A stretch of DNA of 64,000 nucleotides from Methylotenera_A sp049687015 (GTDB lineage: Bacteria; Pseudomonadota; Gammaproteobacteria; Burkholderiales; Methylophilaceae). Below are positions 34,230 through 42,674 of the stretch, in pieces (position 1 is the stretch's first letter; each line of letters begins with the position of its first letter). Location of the stretch: contig JBAVIP010000070.1 in the NCBI GenBank assembly GCA_049687015.1, positions 82,514 through 146,513 of the forward strand. Reading direction: 5' to 3'. The notes under the pieces are model-generated. The model searched no databases. It was given only the letters and a program-made list of their open reading frames with translations, and had not been told where the DNA came from. The position numbers were made by a program, and so were the translations under genes.

Positions 34230-35177
34230 ATGCAGGTTAATTTGGCGCAAGCAGTAGCACTGCTTAAAAGCGGCGAAGTTGTAGCGATTCCTACCGAGAC
34301 GGTTTATGGTTTAGCGGCAGATGCAAGTAATGAAGCGGCGTTGCGGCAAGTTTATGCAATCAAGCAGCGCCCTGTAGATAATCCGTTAATTGTACATATT
34401 GCTGATGCTGGCCAAGTAAATAATTGGGCGGCGAATTTCCCTCCACTAGCGCAAAAACTCGCGCAAGCATTTTGGCCTGGCCCATTTACGTTAGTGTTGC
34501 CTGCAAAAGAAAGCGTTTCTATGATAGTGCGCGGCAATCAGCCGACCGTGGCTTTACGCGTGCCAAACCATCCGATTGCTTTGCAACTGCTTAAACAAAG
34601 CGGTTTGGCTTTGGCCGCTCCATCTGCCAATAAATTTACACAATTAAGTCCTACCACTGCGGCGCATGTTACTGCAGGTTTGGGCGAGGTTATTGCTGTG
34701 TTGGATGGCGGTGCGTGCAAGGTGGGGATTGAATCGACTATTGTGAGTGTTGAGGGTGCTGACTGGCGCATGTTGCGGCGGGGTATGATCAGCGAGGTGG
34801 CAATTGAAGCTGTGGCAGGTAGGCCAGCATTAAAAAATCAACAAAACCTGCCTAAAGTTCCGGGTCAACATCAGCTGCATTACGCGCCCAAAACACCGAT
34901 TAAACTGTTTGAATCGCGCACTGAGCTTGTTAATTTTGCTAAAACATCACAAAAAAGATGCGCTGTTTTGTTAATTGGCGAGGGCGTGGAGAATGGTAAT
35001 CTGCCAAGTTGCAATTATATAAATTTACCTAAAGAAGCTGCTCAGGTTGCTGAGCGTCTCTACAGTACACTACATGCAATGGATGATTTAGATACGGAGT
35101 TGTTGTTAATTGAAGTGCCGCCCAATGCACCAGAATGGCTGGCGGTTTTAGATAGATTAACGCGCGCAGCACACTAA
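34230..35177 (+). CDS. L-threonylcarbamoyladenylate synthase (Sua5 type)
   Basis: The 315-residue product has an N-terminal YrdC domain (GEVVAIPTETVYGLAADA, KQRPVDNPLIVHI, LALAAPSANKF) and a C-terminal Sua5 domain (PGQHQLHYAPKTPI onward). It makes threonylcarbamoyl-AMP for the t6A modification of tRNA. The two-domain form is the Sua5/YwlC kind. A monocistronic placement is suggested by long gaps on both sides. Confidence 0.92.
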   Translation: MQVNLAQAVALLKSGEVVAIPTETVYGLAADASNEAALRQVYAIKQRPVDNPLIVHIADAGQVNNWAANFPPLAQKLAQAFWPGPFTLVLPAKESVSMIVRGNQPTVALRVPNHPIALQLLKQSGLALAAPSANKFTQLSPTTAAHVTAGLGEVIAVLDGGACKVGIESTIVSVEGADWRMLRRGMISEVAIEAVAGRPALKNQQNLPKVPGQHQLHYAPKTPIKLFESRTELVNFAKTSQKRCAVLLIGEGVENGNLPSCNYINLPKEAAQVAERLYSTLHAMDDLDTELLLIEVPPNAPEWLAVLDRLTRAAH

Positions 35178-35274
35178 GCTTAATTTAAAACAAAGTACTT
35201 GTTTTAATGCAAAAAAGCGAGTAATTTTGCATTCATAAATTAAATTTTGTGACTAATTTGTTAACGGAGTTTTT

Positions 35275-35493
35275 ATGGATAACAAATATGGTTTAGGTAG
35301 TAGCAAAGTGGCGACAGAGCATCACGAGACGCATCATAAAACTGCTGTCATTCACCCAACAAATTGCAAGTTTTGCAATAGCACCAATTTAACTTTAAGC
35401 CCATCTATGCACGATCATCGCTGTAATGACTGCGGCGAATGGCAGAGTGATATTCCGCAAGGCTATTCAACGGGCAGAAGCAGTGACTACTAG
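35275..35493 (+). CDS. Small zinc-ribbon-like hypothetical protein
   Basis: The 72-residue product has two CxxC pairs (CKFC near residue 36 and CNDC near residue 57) that likely bind one zinc, and a His-rich N-terminus (HHETHHK). Zinc ribbons of this size usually bind nucleic acid or protein; no family name is recognised. ACGGAG lies seven bases before the ATG. Confidence 0.6.
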   Translation: MDNKYGLGSSKVATEHHETHHKTAVIHPTNCKFCNSTNLTLSPSMHDHRCNDCGEWQSDIPQGYSTGRSSDY

Positions 35494-35506
35494 CTTGCAT
35501 CCGGTT

Positions 35507-36523
35507 TCACTTTGGTTTGAGTGCCGCAGTAAATTCCTCATCTAGCTCGCCGTCAATTGCTTTTAGCGCCACACGGGTTTTTTCTACTTCATCGGCTTTT
35601 CCAGCCTGATTTGCGATTAAACCCAGTTCGAACAGGGTTGCGACGTGAAGTGGATGCAAAGCGAGTGTTTTTTTAAAATATTGATTCGCTTTGTCCAGAT
35701 TCCCTAGGTTTTCTTCAGCGATACCCGCATAGTAAAAGGCTTCCGGATTAGCCGGCTCTTTTGCAATCCATTCTTGCGCTACGGTTTTAAGTTCCGCCCA
35801 ATGAGCATTCTGGTATGGCAATACCACCCGCATAAAAAATGGTCGTTGTGCTTCCGGGGCATCCCAAAAGGGTGATATATCCGTTTTAAGCGATATGGTT
35901 TCAGGCGCGTCCAATAAAGCTTTTACCCACTTCACCGGAATATTGTAAAAATAAGCACTACGTCCGGGGCTTTTAAAGGTGCTGATGGCAACCAGTTTGC
36001 CGTCGTTATCAAATACGGGGCTGCCGCTCGCGCCCATCACAAACGAAGCATCGGTGCGCACAATCTGGCTGTCGTCCAGCGCATATAAAGCTTTAATTTT
36101 TCCTTGTGTAGTCTGTGGTTTGGGTGGCCCACCGGGGAAACCGATTGAAAAAATCGACTGCTCGTATTTCAGGTTTTCGGAATCACCCAGTTCCACGGGG
36201 TTAAGCTCGAGATATTGAAAGCGCAAAATGCACACATCGTGTTTCCAGTCCGCCTTTATCGCGTCTGGTGTTGCGCTATCGCCAAACTTGGTGATTTTGA
36301 CCCCGCTCGCATTGGCCAAAACATGGCAATTGGTGGCCACTAGATCTTTGCCAACTACCACGCCGGTTCCTACCCCATGATTGCCAGCTTGCGTGGCAAC
36401 ATGTACTTTAACAACAGAAGCCTTGAGTTTGTAAACGAGCTCATAATTCGGCTCGGCACACAAGGCGTTCTGGGCAAACCCCAGACTTAAAAAAGCTACC
36501 ATGCAAATCGTAAATAAACGCAT
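35507..36523 (-). CDS. Secreted trypsin-like serine protease with TPR repeats
   Basis: About 338 residues. A signal peptide (residues 1-20, ICMVAFLSLGFAQNALC) precedes a chymotrypsin-fold domain with the catalytic His in ATNCHVL, Asp in HDVCILRF and Ser in GASGSPVF. C-terminal repeats (NPEAFYYAGIAEENLGNLDKANQYFKKTLALHP) are TPR-like. The ATG at 36523 fits GAGAGGTG at 9-11 bases; the upstream GTG does not. It probably acts in periplasmic protein quality control; the substrate is unknown. Confidence 0.85.
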   Translation of the reverse strand: MRLFTICMVAFLSLGFAQNALCAEPNYELVYKLKASVVKVHVATQAGNHGVGTGVVVGKDLVATNCHVLANASGVKITKFGDSATPDAIKADWKHDVCILRFQYLELNPVELGDSENLKYEQSIFSIGFPGGPPKPQTTQGKIKALYALDDSQIVRTDASFVMGASGSPVFDNDGKLVAISTFKSPGRSAYFYNIPVKWVKALLDAPETISLKTDISPFWDAPEAQRPFFMRVVLPYQNAHWAELKTVAQEWIAKEPANPEAFYYAGIAEENLGNLDKANQYFKKTLALHPLHVATLFELGLIANQAGKADEVEKTRVALKAIDGELDEEFTAALKPK

Positions 36524-36689
36524 AAGTGACACCTCTCAAGTTGCATTCTTTGCTAAATGACACTAGTTTCAATAAATAATTCTTTATAAAATAAACTAAA
36601 TATCAACATAACACAAAATTTAACGTGAAAGTCGCCATAAAGCTATGTAAAATTAAGGTCTTAATGATGTTAAGTTTAGGGAAAAATAT

Positions 36690-37424
36690 ATGTTGACTCA
36701 ATCGCATGTTGTTGATTTGCAAACACCAACTGGAGTGATGCGCACTTATGTACATCGTCCGATGGGCGATAAAGCATACCCTGCGATATTATTTTATTCC
36801 GAAATTTTTCAGCAGACCGGCCCGATAGAGCGCGCCGCTCGCGCTATGGCAGGCAAGGGTTATGCTGTGTTGGTACCAGAGGTGTTTCATGAGTTAAACC
36901 CAATCGGCACCGTACTTGGCTATGACGATGCAGGCCGTGACAAGGGCAATGCAGATAAAGCGGCGAAAGATGCACAAGGTTATGACACTGATAACCGCGC
37001 TATGATTGAGTATTTGAGCCAACAGCCTTGGTATGACGGCAACGTAGGGGCTATGGGTTTTTGCATTGGCGGTCATCTGGCCTTTCGTGCAGCATTGCAG
37101 CCTGAAATTAAAGCAACCGCATGTTTTTACGCAACAGATTTACACAATAATAACATCCCTAACAAACCCAACCAGCACAGCATGGATAGGCTAGCTGATA
37201 TTAAGGGTGAGCTGATGATGATTTGGGGCAAGCAAGATAACCATATTCCCACAGCTGGGCGTATGCAGGTGTATCAGAAGCTAACCGAAGCCAATTTAGT
37301 TTTTACCTGGCATGAGTTTAATGCGCAGCATGCATTTATGCGCGATGAAGATCCGCGTTATGATTCGGAATTAGCAACGATGTGTTACCAACTAGTGATA
37401 CAAATGTTCGCTAGGACTTTATAG
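36690..37424 (+). CDS. Dienelactone hydrolase family protein
   Basis: The 244-residue product is an alpha/beta hydrolase with a Cys nucleophile in GAMGFCIGGHLAF, and Asp and His candidates in WGKQDNHIP and NAQHAFM, the dienelactone hydrolase triad. The natural substrate is unknown; such proteins are common and rarely hydrolyse dienelactone itself. It is alone on its transcript. Confidence 0.88.
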   Translation: MLTQSHVVDLQTPTGVMRTYVHRPMGDKAYPAILFYSEIFQQTGPIERAARAMAGKGYAVLVPEVFHELNPIGTVLGYDDAGRDKGNADKAAKDAQGYDTDNRAMIEYLSQQPWYDGNVGAMGFCIGGHLAFRAALQPEIKATACFYATDLHNNNIPNKPNQHSMDRLADIKGELMMIWGKQDNHIPTAGRMQVYQKLTEANLVFTWHEFNAQHAFMRDEDPRYDSELATMCYQLVIQMFARTL

Positions 37425-37590
37425 ATTCCCGGTATAGATTTATACTGGTTCTTTTTAAGAATTGACCACTTTCAAGAATTGACCTTATATCTAATTCGTA
37501 AATTAAACCGTGATTTTTAGCTTTATCGTTCATTTGCGGTGCGATTCACAACAGTAATATTGTACACATTACCCATTTAAAGAGAATTTT

Positions 37591-39105
37591 ATGACCATTA
37601 AAAATGCTGATATTGGCCTAGTCGGCCTAGCTGTCATGGGGCAGAATCTGGCCCTTAATATTGCCGATCACGGTTACACTATCGCGGTTTACAATCGTGA
37701 CCCGAAAAAAACCCTAAATTTTATCGAAGAGTGTAAGAAAAATGAGCCCTCACATGAACGTGTGGTTGGGCACACCGATTTAGCGTCTTTTGTATTGAGC
37801 ATTAAACGTCCGCGTAAAATTGTGTTGCTGGTAAAAGCCGGCAGTGCGACGGACGTTACCATCAACGCTCTGCTACCTTTTTTAGAGCAAGGCGATATTA
37901 TCATTGATGGCGGTAACTCATTGTGGACGGATACTATTCGTCGTGAAAAAGAACTCGCAGTAAAAGGCATTGATTTTATTGGCTCTGGTGTTTCTGGCGG
38001 TGAAACGGGCGCACGTTTCGGCCCATCACTTATGCCATCGGGCACGCGTAAAGCTTGGGCAAGTTTAGAGCCGATTTGGCGCGATATTGCAGCTAAAGTC
38101 GATTCAGTTACAGGTGAGCCGCTGGAAGGCGGAAAACCAGGCAAGCCAGTAGAAGGTGGTTTTTCATGTGCTGAATATATCGGCCCAGACGGTGCTGGCC
38201 ATTACGTGAAAATGGTGCATAATGGTATTGAATACATTGATATGCAGTTGATTTGCGAAGCGTATTGGTTGATGAAAAATCTGCTTGATATGCCTGCCGA
38301 TGAAATTGGTAAGGTGTTTCAAGAGTGGAATAAAGGCGAGTTATCAAGTTTCTTGATTGAAATTACCGGTGATATCTTGCAACAAAAAGATCCAATGGGC
38401 CCAGGCTTCCTGGTGGATAAAGTGATGGATGCAGCCGGTCAAAAAGGTACTGGCCAGTGGACAGCGGCGAATGCGCTTGAGCTTGGCGCGCCAGCCAATG
38501 CGATTGCAGCAGCAGTTTATGCGCGCGCGCTTTCAAGCTTAAAAGAGGAGCGCGTAGAAGCAAGCAAGATCTTAAAAGGTCCTGTTATTCATCATGAAAC
38601 AGACAAAAAAGCCATTATTGAGGCAATTAAAAATGCTTTATATTGCTCTAAAATTTGTGCTTATGCGCAAGGCTTTCAGTTGATGGACAAAGCGCAAGTG
38701 GCCTATAACTGGAAACTCAACTTCGGTGAGATTGCACAAATTTGGCGTGGTGGCTGTATTATTCGCGCAAGATTCCTGCAAAAAATCACCAATGCTTACG
38801 CATTGAATTCACGTTTGAAAAACTTGATGCTAGATCCTTACTTCACTAACGCCATGAATGATGGTCAAGCCGGCTGGCGCAAAGTGATTGCCTTGGCAGT
38901 CACTAACGGTATTCCAGCGCAGGGCTTCAGTGCAGCACTGGCTTATTATGATGGTTACCGTAGTGCAGTATTGCCAGCTAACTTGTTGCAAGCGCAACGT
39001 GACTTTTTTGGCGCACACACATACGAGCGTGTTGATCAACCTCGTGGTCAGTACTATCACTTGGATTGGCCAGACGCAAAGCGCCCGCAACTGGCAATTG
39101 AGTAA
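37591..39105 (+). CDS. gnd: 6-phosphogluconate dehydrogenase (decarboxylating)
   Basis: The 504-residue product has the N-terminal GLAVMGQNLALNIADHGYTIAVYNRDP nucleotide-binding fold with an NADP-type Arg (YNRD), GSGVSGGETGARFGPSLMPSG and VKMVHNGIEYIDMQLICEAY around the catalytic Lys. It converts 6-phosphogluconate to ribulose 5-phosphate. In ribulose-monophosphate methylotrophs this enzyme runs the dissimilatory hexose-phosphate cycle that oxidises formaldehyde to CO2 (established pathway; its use here is inferred). Confidence 0.95.
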   Translation: MTIKNADIGLVGLAVMGQNLALNIADHGYTIAVYNRDPKKTLNFIEECKKNEPSHERVVGHTDLASFVLSIKRPRKIVLLVKAGSATDVTINALLPFLEQGDIIIDGGNSLWTDTIRREKELAVKGIDFIGSGVSGGETGARFGPSLMPSGTRKAWASLEPIWRDIAAKVDSVTGEPLEGGKPGKPVEGGFSCAEYIGPDGAGHYVKMVHNGIEYIDMQLICEAYWLMKNLLDMPADEIGKVFQEWNKGELSSFLIEITGDILQQKDPMGPGFLVDKVMDAAGQKGTGQWTAANALELGAPANAIAAAVYARALSSLKEERVEASKILKGPVIHHETDKKAIIEAIKNALYCSKICAYAQGFQLMDKAQVAYNWKLNFGEIAQIWRGGCIIRARFLQKITNAYALNSRLKNLMLDPYFTNAMNDGQAGWRKVIALAVTNGIPAQGFSAALAYYDGYRSAVLPANLLQAQRDFFGAHTYERVDQPRGQYYHLDWPDAKRPQLAIE

Positions 39106-39135
39106 CTGGATTTATAAAGTTAGTAAACAATCAAA

Positions 39136-39171
39136 AGTGGGCCGGCATATAAGCCGCCCATTTTTTGTTTA
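39136..39171 (+). terminator. Intrinsic terminator after gnd
   Basis: GGGCCGGC-ATATAA-GCCGCCC forms a GC-rich hairpin (with one bulge) followed by ATTTTTTG, about 30 bases after the gnd stop. Confidence 0.7.
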
Positions 39172-39220
39172 AAACTTAAAGGCTATAGCTAAAACGGAAA
39201 TTAAACTTTTTAAAATTTAA

Positions 39221-39397
39221 TTAAACGCAATCGCTAAAAGCTTCAATGGTGCGATTAAAGTTTTTTTGTTTATTTAAGTTTAAGATGTTAGCTTCTTGCA
39301 CTTTTACTTTATCAGACTTTTGGTTGAGCGTTGGCTCGTAAATTTCATCAGTCAGTTCTGGGTTTACTATTTTTTTAACATTTGTTGCTTGCATCAT
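39221..39397 (-). CDS. Small hypothetical protein (58 residues)
   Basis: The product opens MMQATNVKKIVNPELTDEIY and ends NRTIEAFSDCV; it is polar, Lys- and Asn-rich and has one C-terminal cysteine. AAAAGGAAA lies just before the ATG pair. No family is known to me. It is convergent with gnd, past its terminator, and stands alone. The plus-strand ORF across it (39296-39529) is likely a shadow. Confidence 0.45.
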   Translation of the reverse strand: MMQATNVKKIVNPELTDEIYEPTLNQKSDKVKVQEANILNLNKQKNFNRTIEAFSDCV

Positions 39398-39694
39398 ATT
39401 TTCCTTTTGGGAGTTAAAAACTACTGGAATTGTGTTCCTGTAGCGTGTGAGTTTAATTTAACAAATAAATTCACTGGTTTCACGGGTTTAGTCGATAAAT
39501 CATTAAAATCATTACAACTTCGCGTATAACGCAGATCATTTGTTGCGGAATACACAAAATAATAAATTTTTTATTACGCTTAATATTAAGCAATAGTTGT
39601 ACCAAAATAAACGACAAATAAAATTAAGTGTTAAAAATACGCAAAAAACTCGTAATCACCGTAAAATGCTAGTCTTTCACGTGGCTAAAAACAT

Positions 39695-39898
39695 ATGAAA
39701 ATTTCTATAAATGGCAATGTCAAGCAATTCGATAGCGAGGATATGACAATTTCTGCGCTTGTAGTGACATTAAATTTAACAGGCAAGCGCTTAGCAATTG
39801 AAAAAAATGGTGAAATTGTGCCGCGTAGCCAGTTTTCAGAAGCGAAGTTGCAAGATGGCGATAAGTTGGAAATTGTGGGTGCGGTAGGTGGTGGATAA
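39695..39898 (+). CDS. thiS: Sulfur carrier protein ThiS
   Basis: The 67-residue product has a beta-grasp fold with FDSEDMTISALVVTLNLTGKRLAIEKNG and VPRSQ, and ends GAVGGG, the C-terminal diglycine that carries thiocarboxylate sulfur for the thiazole ring of thiamine. thiG follows after 16 bases. No TPP riboswitch (no CTGAGA core) was found upstream. Confidence 0.92.
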   Translation: MKISINGNVKQFDSEDMTISALVVTLNLTGKRLAIEKNGEIVPRSQFSEAKLQDGDKLEIVGAVGGG

Positions 39899-39914
39899 CT
39901 GAAGTAGTGGAAAA

Positions 39915-40706
39915 ATGATGAATGAACAACTGATTATTGCTGGTAAGCCTTATCACTCCCGTTTGCTAGTGGGAACTGGAAAATATAAGGGCTTCACCGA
40001 AACGCGTGCGGCGATTGACGCAAGTGGCGCACAGATTGTCACGGTAGCCATACGCCGCACCAATATTGGCCAAAACGCTGGTGAGCCTTCGTTGCTGGAA
40101 TACTTGCCGCCAGAAGAATTCACTTATTTGCCTAATACAGCAGGCTGTTATTCTGCTGATGACGCAGTGCGTACTTTGCGCTTAGCGCGTGAGTTACTGG
40201 ATGGTCATAAACTGGTGAAGCTGGAAGTGTTGGGCGACCCCAAAACGCTGTATCCGAACGTCATTGAAACCATCGCAGCAGCCAAAGTGCTGGTAAAAGA
40301 TGGGTTTGATGTGATGGTATATACCTCAGATGACCCGATTATTGCCAAGCAGCTTGAAGATATCGGTTGTTGTGCGGTGATGCCTTTGGCTTCGCTTATT
40401 GGCTCTGGTATGGGCATTTTGAATCCGTGGAATTTACAGATTATTATCGAAAACGCAAAAATTCCTGTGTTGGTAGATGCGGGTGTAGGTTGCGCAGGCG
40501 ATGCGGCCATTGCCATGGAACTGGGTTGTGACGGCGTGCTGATGAACACTGCAATTGCGGCCGCGCGCGACCCCGTGATGATGGCGGGTGCCATGAAAAA
40601 AGCCATTGAAGCGGGTCGCGAGTCTTATCTTGCCGGGCGCATGCCAAAAAAACTATACTCTGCAAGCCCTAGCTCGCCTACCTCTGGTTTAATTACGGCG
40701 GCATGA
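39915..40706 (+). CDS. thiG: Thiazole synthase
   Basis: The 263-residue product has the TIM-barrel ThiG features GTGKYKGFTETRAAIDASGAQIVTVAIRRTN, KLVKLEVLGDPKTLYPN with the Schiff-base Lys, and MPLASLIGSGMGILNP, then VDAGVGCAGDAAIAMELGCDGVLMNTAIAAARDPVMMAGAM. It makes the thiamine thiazole from deoxyxylulose phosphate, ThiS thiocarboxylate and dehydroglycine. It ends ten bases before apaG. Confidence 0.95.
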   Translation: MMNEQLIIAGKPYHSRLLVGTGKYKGFTETRAAIDASGAQIVTVAIRRTNIGQNAGEPSLLEYLPPEEFTYLPNTAGCYSADDAVRTLRLARELLDGHKLVKLEVLGDPKTLYPNVIETIAAAKVLVKDGFDVMVYTSDDPIIAKQLEDIGCCAVMPLASLIGSGMGILNPWNLQIIIENAKIPVLVDAGVGCAGDAAIAMELGCDGVLMNTAIAAARDPVMMAGAMKKAIEAGRESYLAGRMPKKLYSASPSSPTSGLITAA

Positions 40707-40715
40707 TAAGCTGAT

Positions 40716-41102
40716 ATGACCACAACGGACAAAAAATATGCATTTTCGGTGAGTGTTGAAACCGCTTATTTGCAAGACCAGTCTAGTCCAGATGATAAAA
40801 AATATGCCTTTGCTTACACAGTTACCATTCGTAATGTTGGCAGCATTGCCGCACAGTTGATTAGCCGTCACTGGATTATCACTGATGCGAATAATCATGT
40901 GCAGGAGGTTAAAGGTTTGGGTGTGATTGGCGCGCAGCCTTTGCTGCAACCCAATCAGCAGTTTGAATATACCAGCGGCACACTATTGGACACACCAGTT
41001 GGCTCTATGCGTGGCACATATAAAATTGTTGCAGAAGACGGCACTATGTTTGATGCGGTGATTGAGCCATTTACCCTTGCGGTGCCAAAGATGTTAAATT
41101 AG
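40716..41102 (+). CDS. apaG: Co2+/Mg2+ efflux-associated protein ApaG
   Basis: The 128-residue product matches ApaG (FSVSVETAYLQDQSSPDDKKYAFAYTVTIRNVG, SRHWIITDANNHVQEVKGLGVIGAQPLLQPNQQFEYTSG), a single fibronectin-III-like fold. It has been linked to cobalt/magnesium tolerance but its biochemical role is not settled. It sits ten bases after thiG and 34 before mltA. Confidence 0.93.
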   Translation: MTTTDKKYAFSVSVETAYLQDQSSPDDKKYAFAYTVTIRNVGSIAAQLISRHWIITDANNHVQEVKGLGVIGAQPLLQPNQQFEYTSGTLLDTPVGSMRGTYKIVAEDGTMFDAVIEPFTLAVPKMLN

Positions 41103-41136
41103 GCCTGTTAAATTGTGTTTGTTAAATTAGGTAAGC

Positions 41137-42381
41137 ATGCTGAATAGGTTTTTGATTTTAGTCTGCGTGGTTTTAGTTACCGTTTCGTGCGCGAAACATA
41201 ATGTGAAACCTGAGGTGCAAAAAAGTGCACCGACTTGTGATTGCACACAGCAAACTACATCCATTCAACCGCCAGATACCAGCAAATCAAACGTTGAGAC
41301 TAAGCCGACGACGCCAGCAATCACGCCAGATTACGCTTTATTAAAACCGGCGATTTGGAGTGATTTGGACGGTTTTGCTGAAGATGATTTAAGTGCGGCT
41401 TGGCTAGCATGGCTAAAAAGTTGTAGTACGCTAATGAATAAGCCGCAGTGGCAAACAGTTTGCGCAGCCGCCAACGGACTCAAGCAGCCAAATAAACAAG
41501 AAATTCAAGCTTATTTTATTCAGTACTTTAATACGTATAGTGCCAATAATCAGGATGGTACGAATACCGGGATGATTACTGGCTATTACCAGCCAATACT
41601 CAAAGGCAGCCGTACTAAATCCAGCCAATATCAATACCCACTGTATCGTCAGCCTAGTGATTTAATCACGGTGGAACTGGGCGATGTATACCCAGAACTC
41701 AAAAATAAGCGTGTACGCGGTAAATTAGTGGGCAATAAACTGGTGCCTTATATGACACGTGCAGAAATTGAAGCAACGCCTTCGCCGATGTCTGGCACAG
41801 AAGTTATGTGGATTAACGATATTATTGATGCATTTTTCTTACAGATACAGGGTTCTGGGCTGGTTCAATTGGATAATGGAGAGCAAGTGCATCTGGGATA
41901 TGCCGATCAGAATGGTCACCCTTATAACTCGATTGGGCGTCTACTGGTTGAACGTGGCGAGCTGACCCTTGATCAAGCCTCTATGCAGGGCATTAAAAAT
42001 TGGGCGCGTAGCAATTTGGTCAAATTGCGCGATTTGCTTAATAGTAACCCTAGCTATGTATTTTTTAGGGAGCTGCCAGCTAACCTGCCAGGCCCAATTG
42101 GCGCGCTTGGCGTGCCAATCACCGCAGAGCGTAGCGTGGCGATAGACCCAAAATTCGTGCCGCTAGGTGCACCAATATTTTTATCAACGACGCAACCTAA
42201 TAGCACAGGGCCGCTTAAACGCATGATGGTGGCACAAGATACCGGTGGCGCCATTAAAGGCGGCGTTCGTGCAGATTTCTTTTGGGGTGCAGGCAATGAG
42301 GCGGGCAAGCAGGCCGGCGCCATGAAACAAACAGGTAAAATTTGGGTGTTGTTACCTAAAGACTTTCAGTTTCCCAAGTAA
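41137..42381 (+). CDS. mltA: Membrane-bound lytic murein transglycosylase A
   Basis: The 414-residue product is a lipoprotein: a short signal with lipobox VTVSC and Cys18, then a Thr/Pro-rich linker. The MltA domain follows (MITGYYQPILKGSRT, IQGSGLVQLDNG, VGYADQNGHPYNSIGRLLVERGE-like) with the 3D domain at the end (VAIDPKFVPLGAPIFLS, VAQDTGGAIKGGVRADFFWGAGNEAG) holding the catalytic Asp. It cleaves peptidoglycan glycan strands at the outer membrane. Confidence 0.95.
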   Translation: MLNRFLILVCVVLVTVSCAKHNVKPEVQKSAPTCDCTQQTTSIQPPDTSKSNVETKPTTPAITPDYALLKPAIWSDLDGFAEDDLSAAWLAWLKSCSTLMNKPQWQTVCAAANGLKQPNKQEIQAYFIQYFNTYSANNQDGTNTGMITGYYQPILKGSRTKSSQYQYPLYRQPSDLITVELGDVYPELKNKRVRGKLVGNKLVPYMTRAEIEATPSPMSGTEVMWINDIIDAFFLQIQGSGLVQLDNGEQVHLGYADQNGHPYNSIGRLLVERGELTLDQASMQGIKNWARSNLVKLRDLLNSNPSYVFFRELPANLPGPIGALGVPITAERSVAIDPKFVPLGAPIFLSTTQPNSTGPLKRMMVAQDTGGAIKGGVRADFFWGAGNEAGKQAGAMKQTGKIWVLLPKDFQFPK

Positions 42382-42429
42382 TTAACATGCAAATAAAAAG
42401 GGCGGGCTTGTTAAAAATGCGCCCATGAA

Positions 42430-42453
42430 AAAGGGCGCATAGTGCGCCCTTTT
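42430..42453. terminator. Bidirectional terminator between mltA and pqqA
   Basis: GGGCGCA-TAG-TGCGCCC forms a perfect 7-base stem with AAA on one side and TTTT on the other, so it can end the mltA transcript on the plus strand and pqqA on the minus strand. Confidence 0.8.
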
Positions 42454-42471
42454 CAATGACGTTAGAACTAA

Positions 42472-42543
42472 TTACTTGTTCATTACGTACATTGTCACTT
42501 CGAAACCGAAACGCATTTCAGTAGCAGCTGGTTTTGTCCACAT
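42472..42543 (-). CDS. pqqA: Pyrroloquinoline quinone precursor peptide PqqA
   Basis: The 23-residue product MWTKPAATEMRFGFEVTMYV-MNK carries the invariant E-x3-Y of PqqA (Glu15 and Tyr19), the two residues cross-linked to make PQQ, cofactor of methanol and glucose dehydrogenases. AAGGAG lies eight bases before the ATG. It stands alone: no pqqBCDE in the window, and a terminator 20 bases after the stop. Too short for ordinary gene finding, but the sequence match is diagnostic. Confidence 0.93.
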   Translation of the reverse strand: MWTKPAATEMRFGFEVTMYVMNK

Positions 42544-42596
42544 AGTAATTCTCCTTGGATTAAAATTCGTTTTGGCATGTTTTCACAAATCCATCA

Positions 42597-42614
42597 CGTA
42601 GTGTGAATACTACG
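42597..42614. promoter_or_regulatory. Inverted repeat upstream of pqqA
   Basis: CGTAGT and ACTACG are perfect arms around GTGAAT, about 55-70 bases before the pqqA start. It may be an operator or a leader hairpin of the pqqA mRNA. Nothing fixes the regulator. Confidence 0.35.
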
Positions 42615-42674
42615 CGCAGCAAAAAAAAGTAAGCTATTAAAACTACTTAAATGCGCCTCATGATTTTCATTAGA

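Noticed and set aside
37450..37490. Two AAGAATTGACC direct repeats before gnd
   Set aside because: Only two copies of 11 bases; too little to call an operator.
39560..39694. Possible TPP riboswitch before thiS
   Set aside because: The conserved CTGAGA and pairing arms are missing.
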